A stretch of DNA of 7,364 nt from Actinomycetes bacterium (GTDB taxonomy: Bacteria > Actinomycetota > Acidimicrobiia > Acidimicrobiales > Acidimicrobiaceae), in the NCBI GenBank assembly GCA_021844725.1, contig JAKBSX010000128.1, positions 1 to 7,364 on the forward strand, written 5' to 3'. Both the position numbers and the translations under genes were made by a program. The notes under the pieces are model-generated. The model ran no database searches. It was given only the letters and a program-made list of their open reading frames with translations, and had not been told where the DNA came from. Positions 5,717-7,364 of the stretch are shown piece by piece. Every line of letters starts with the position of its first letter. Within the stretch, counting starts at the first letter, position 1.

Positions 5717-6991
5717 ATGACCGAACGGCGAATCCCGCGAGCAAAAGACCTTTATCCACTTCTGAGGTTCAAGAAGCCAGAGCTCAATGCGAAGAAACGC
5801 AGACTTGAGTCGGCTCTGACCATTTACGACCTACGCGCAATAGCGAAACGTCGAACACCAAAGGCGGCGTTCGACTACACTGATGGCTCCGCTGAAGCTG
5901 AGATCTCTCTGTCCCGCGCACGTCAGGCATTCGAAGATATTCAGTTCAATCCGTCTATTTTGCGTGATGTGTCTAAAGTGGATACATCCACTGAAGTGCT
6001 TGGTGGGCCAGCCTCCTTACCATTTGGTATTGCCCCTACTGGCTTCACCCGAATGATGCACACGGAGGGAGAGATCGCTGGAGCTACGGCTGCAGCGAAA
6101 GCTGGAATTCCATTCTCCCTTTCTACACTTGGCACCTCTTCAATAGAGGACGTCAAGAAAGCTAATATAAATGGTCGAAACTGGTTCCAACTCTATATGT
6201 GGAAAGACCGAGACCGGTCTATGGCACTAGTTGATAGAGCTGCAGCAGCCGGTTTTGATGTATTGCTTGTTACTGTCGATGTCCCAGTTGCTGGAGCCAG
6301 GCTTCGCGATACTCGAAACGGAATGACCATCCCACCTAGTCTTGGGATTAAAACTGTTCTAAATGCAATCCCCCGACCAGCATGGTGGATTGATTTCCTG
6401 ACCACCGAGCCGCTTTCCTTCGCTTCACTCGATCGATGGTCTGGTACAGTTGCTCAATATCTCGACAGCACTTTTGACCCAACCGTCACTTTTGAAGATC
6501 TTGCCTGGATCAAGGAACAATGGCCAGGTAAGCTGGTAGTCAAGGGAGTACAAAGCCTGGATGATGCTCGCAAGCTCACTTCACTGGGAGTTGACGGAAT
6601 CGTTTTGTCAAACCATGGTGGTCGTCAGCTAGACCGAGCTCCTATCCCGTTCTATCTGCTCCCAGAAGTCGTGAGAGAAGTTGGTGGGGACACCGAAGTT
6701 CTCCTTGATACGGGCATCATGTCAGGTGCAGATATCGTAGCTTCGATCGCTCTTGGTGCCCGGTTTACTTTGATTGGTCGTGCCTACCTTTATGGTCTAA
6801 TGGCGGGTGGATGTGAAGGAGTGGACCGCGCTATCGAAATCTTGTCCTCGCAGATTAAGCGTACAATGCGGCTGCTCGGAGTTGCATCGCTGGACGAACT
6901 TGAACCAGCACATGTGACTCAACTGGAACGGCTCACGCCCCGAAATCTTGCTCAAGATATATCTCTATCGAAAAATAGAAATGATCGGTAA
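5717..6991 (+). CDS. lldD: FMN-dependent alpha-hydroxy-acid dehydrogenase, L-lactate dehydrogenase (LldD) type
   Basis: The 424-residue protein is a member of the FMN-dependent alpha-hydroxy-acid oxidase/dehydrogenase family (L-lactate dehydrogenase, glycolate oxidase, mandelate dehydrogenase). It oxidises a 2-hydroxy acid to the 2-keto acid, most likely L-lactate to pyruvate. Y54 in FDYTDG is the N-terminal substrate-site Tyr. The FMN contacts follow in order ([28 protein letters not shown]), then the VVKGV lysine and the signature SNHGGRQLD with catalytic H300 and R303. The phosphate-binding segment reads DTGIMSGAD (D331), with Met335 where glycolate oxidase and E. coli LldD have Arg. From memory this is shared by an actinobacterial subgroup. 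Length is a little above the usual 350-400 because of an N-terminal basic extension. No membrane helix is evident. The gene follows a 176-base gap, so it may have its own promoter. It would consume lactate produced by the pathway. The symbol is by family only. Confidence 0.92.
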   Translation: MTERRIPRAKDLYPLLRFKKPELNAKKRRLESALTIYDLRAIAKRRTPKAAFDYTDGSAEAEISLSRARQAFEDIQFNPSILRDVSKVDTSTEVLGGPASLPFGIAPTGFTRMMHTEGEIAGATAAAKAGIPFSLSTLGTSSIEDVKKANINGRNWFQLYMWKDRDRSMALVDRAAAAGFDVLLVTVDVPVAGARLRDTRNGMTIPPSLGIKTVLNAIPRPAWWIDFLTTEPLSFASLDRWSGTVAQYLDSTFDPTVTFEDLAWIKEQWPGKLVVKGVQSLDDARKLTSLGVDGIVLSNHGGRQLDRAPIPFYLLPEVVREVGGDTEVLLDTGIMSGADIVASIALGARFTLIGRAYLYGLMAGGCEGVDRAIEILSSQIKRTMRLLGVASLDELEPAHVTQLERLTPRNLAQDISLSKNRNDR

Positions 6992-7033
6992 ATAACATCA
7001 GCAGTAAATATCACAAAGGAGTAGAACTCGACT

Positions 7034-7364
7034 ATGAAACTTGCACGTCTCGGTACCCTTGGGAGGGAAATTCCAGTTGTCATTACTGACAGCACCACCT
7101 TTGACTTAAGTGCATTGACGAGCGACATTGATGGTAGATTTCTAGAAAGTAATGGGATCGAACGTGTGGTTTCAGCTCTGAAAGCCGACGAACTTCCCGA
7201 ACTATCTGATGCCGATACTTTGCGCTTCGGTGCTCCAATAGCCAGGCCTAGTGCAGTTATATGCGTTGGTCAAAACTATGTAGCCCATGCAGCTGAATCA
7301 GGGTCCCCTCCTCCCGAAAGTCCCATCATATTCCTGAAGACACCTAATACGGTTGTAGGGCCAA
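7034..7364 (+). CDS. Fumarylacetoacetate hydrolase (FAH)-family protein, N-terminal part (3' end cut off)
   Basis: The reading frame is open from ATG 7034 to the window end: 110 codons plus one base, with no stop. It begins MKLARLG and continues with an N-terminal cap domain. At about residues 77-88 comes the FAH-fold entry motif VGQNYVAHAAES, followed by PIIFLKTPNTVVGP at 97-110. In full-length members (about 280 residues) the Mg2+-binding Glu residues come further downstream and are not visible here. FAH-family enzymes hydrolyse C-C bonds of diketo acids. In the L-rhamnose/L-fucose diketo-hydrolase route a member (LRA6 type) splits 2,4-diketo-3-deoxy-rhamnonate or -fuconate into pyruvate and L-lactate, which fits the lactate dehydrogenase just upstream. 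That role is inference from context. AAAGGAG at 7015-7021 is the ribosome binding site at a rather long spacing of 12. The 42-base gap from the previous stop implies co-transcription. Confidence 0.88.
   Translation, partial: MKLARLGTLGREIPVVITDSTTFDLSALTSDIDGRFLESNGIERVVSALKADELPELSDADTLRFGAPIARPSAVICVGQNYVAHAAESGSPPPESPIIFLKTPNTVVGP

Overview
The window (roughly half G+C by eye) reads as a single plus-strand catabolic locus for a sugar acid, most likely from an actinobacterium of moderate G+C. The taxonomic guess rests on the style of the LldD-type oxidoreductase and of the FAH-family protein, judged from memory, so it is only moderate. Nothing looks like a phage, insertion sequence, CRISPR array or RNA gene.

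Layout. Positions 1-513 hold the C-terminal part of a DppC/OppC-type ABC transporter permease. It is coupled by an ATGA overlap to a rhamnonate-dehydratase-like enolase-superfamily protein (510-1727). That gene overlaps by GTGA a metallo-beta-lactamase-fold hydrolase (1724-2518), which is followed by a second, divergent rhamnonate-dehydratase-like protein (2518-3771), an IclR-family regulator (3772-4653) and a DapA/NAL-family aldolase or dehydratase (4650-5540). Every junction from 510 to 4653 is overlapping or abutting, so these genes are almost certainly one mRNA. A 176-base gap (5541-5716) with a perfect 12-base palindrome then precedes an FMN-dependent alpha-hydroxy-acid (L-lactate type) dehydrogenase (5717-6991). 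Last comes the start of a fumarylacetoacetate-hydrolase (FAH) family protein (7034 to the window end, cut off).

How it may work together (inference). The gene families match the non-phosphorylative route for 6-deoxyhexonates such as L-rhamnonate or L-fuconate, or related aldonates. Uptake would be by the ABC transporter, possible lactone opening by the MBL hydrolase, and dehydration to a 2-keto-3-deoxy acid by the enolase-superfamily proteins. The acid would then be cleaved by the DapA-family enzyme, or oxidised and hydrolysed by the FAH protein to pyruvate and lactate. The LldD-type enzyme would turn lactate into pyruvate. IclR would sense an intermediate. The sugar dehydrogenase and a 2-keto-3-deoxy-acid dehydrogenase are not in the window.

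The most unusual points are: two different dehydratase paralogues in one operon, the first with Asn in place of the usual first metal-binding Asp; a DapA-family enzyme with Gln in place of the catalytic Tyr; and an MBL-fold enzyme where sugar lactonases are usually of other folds.
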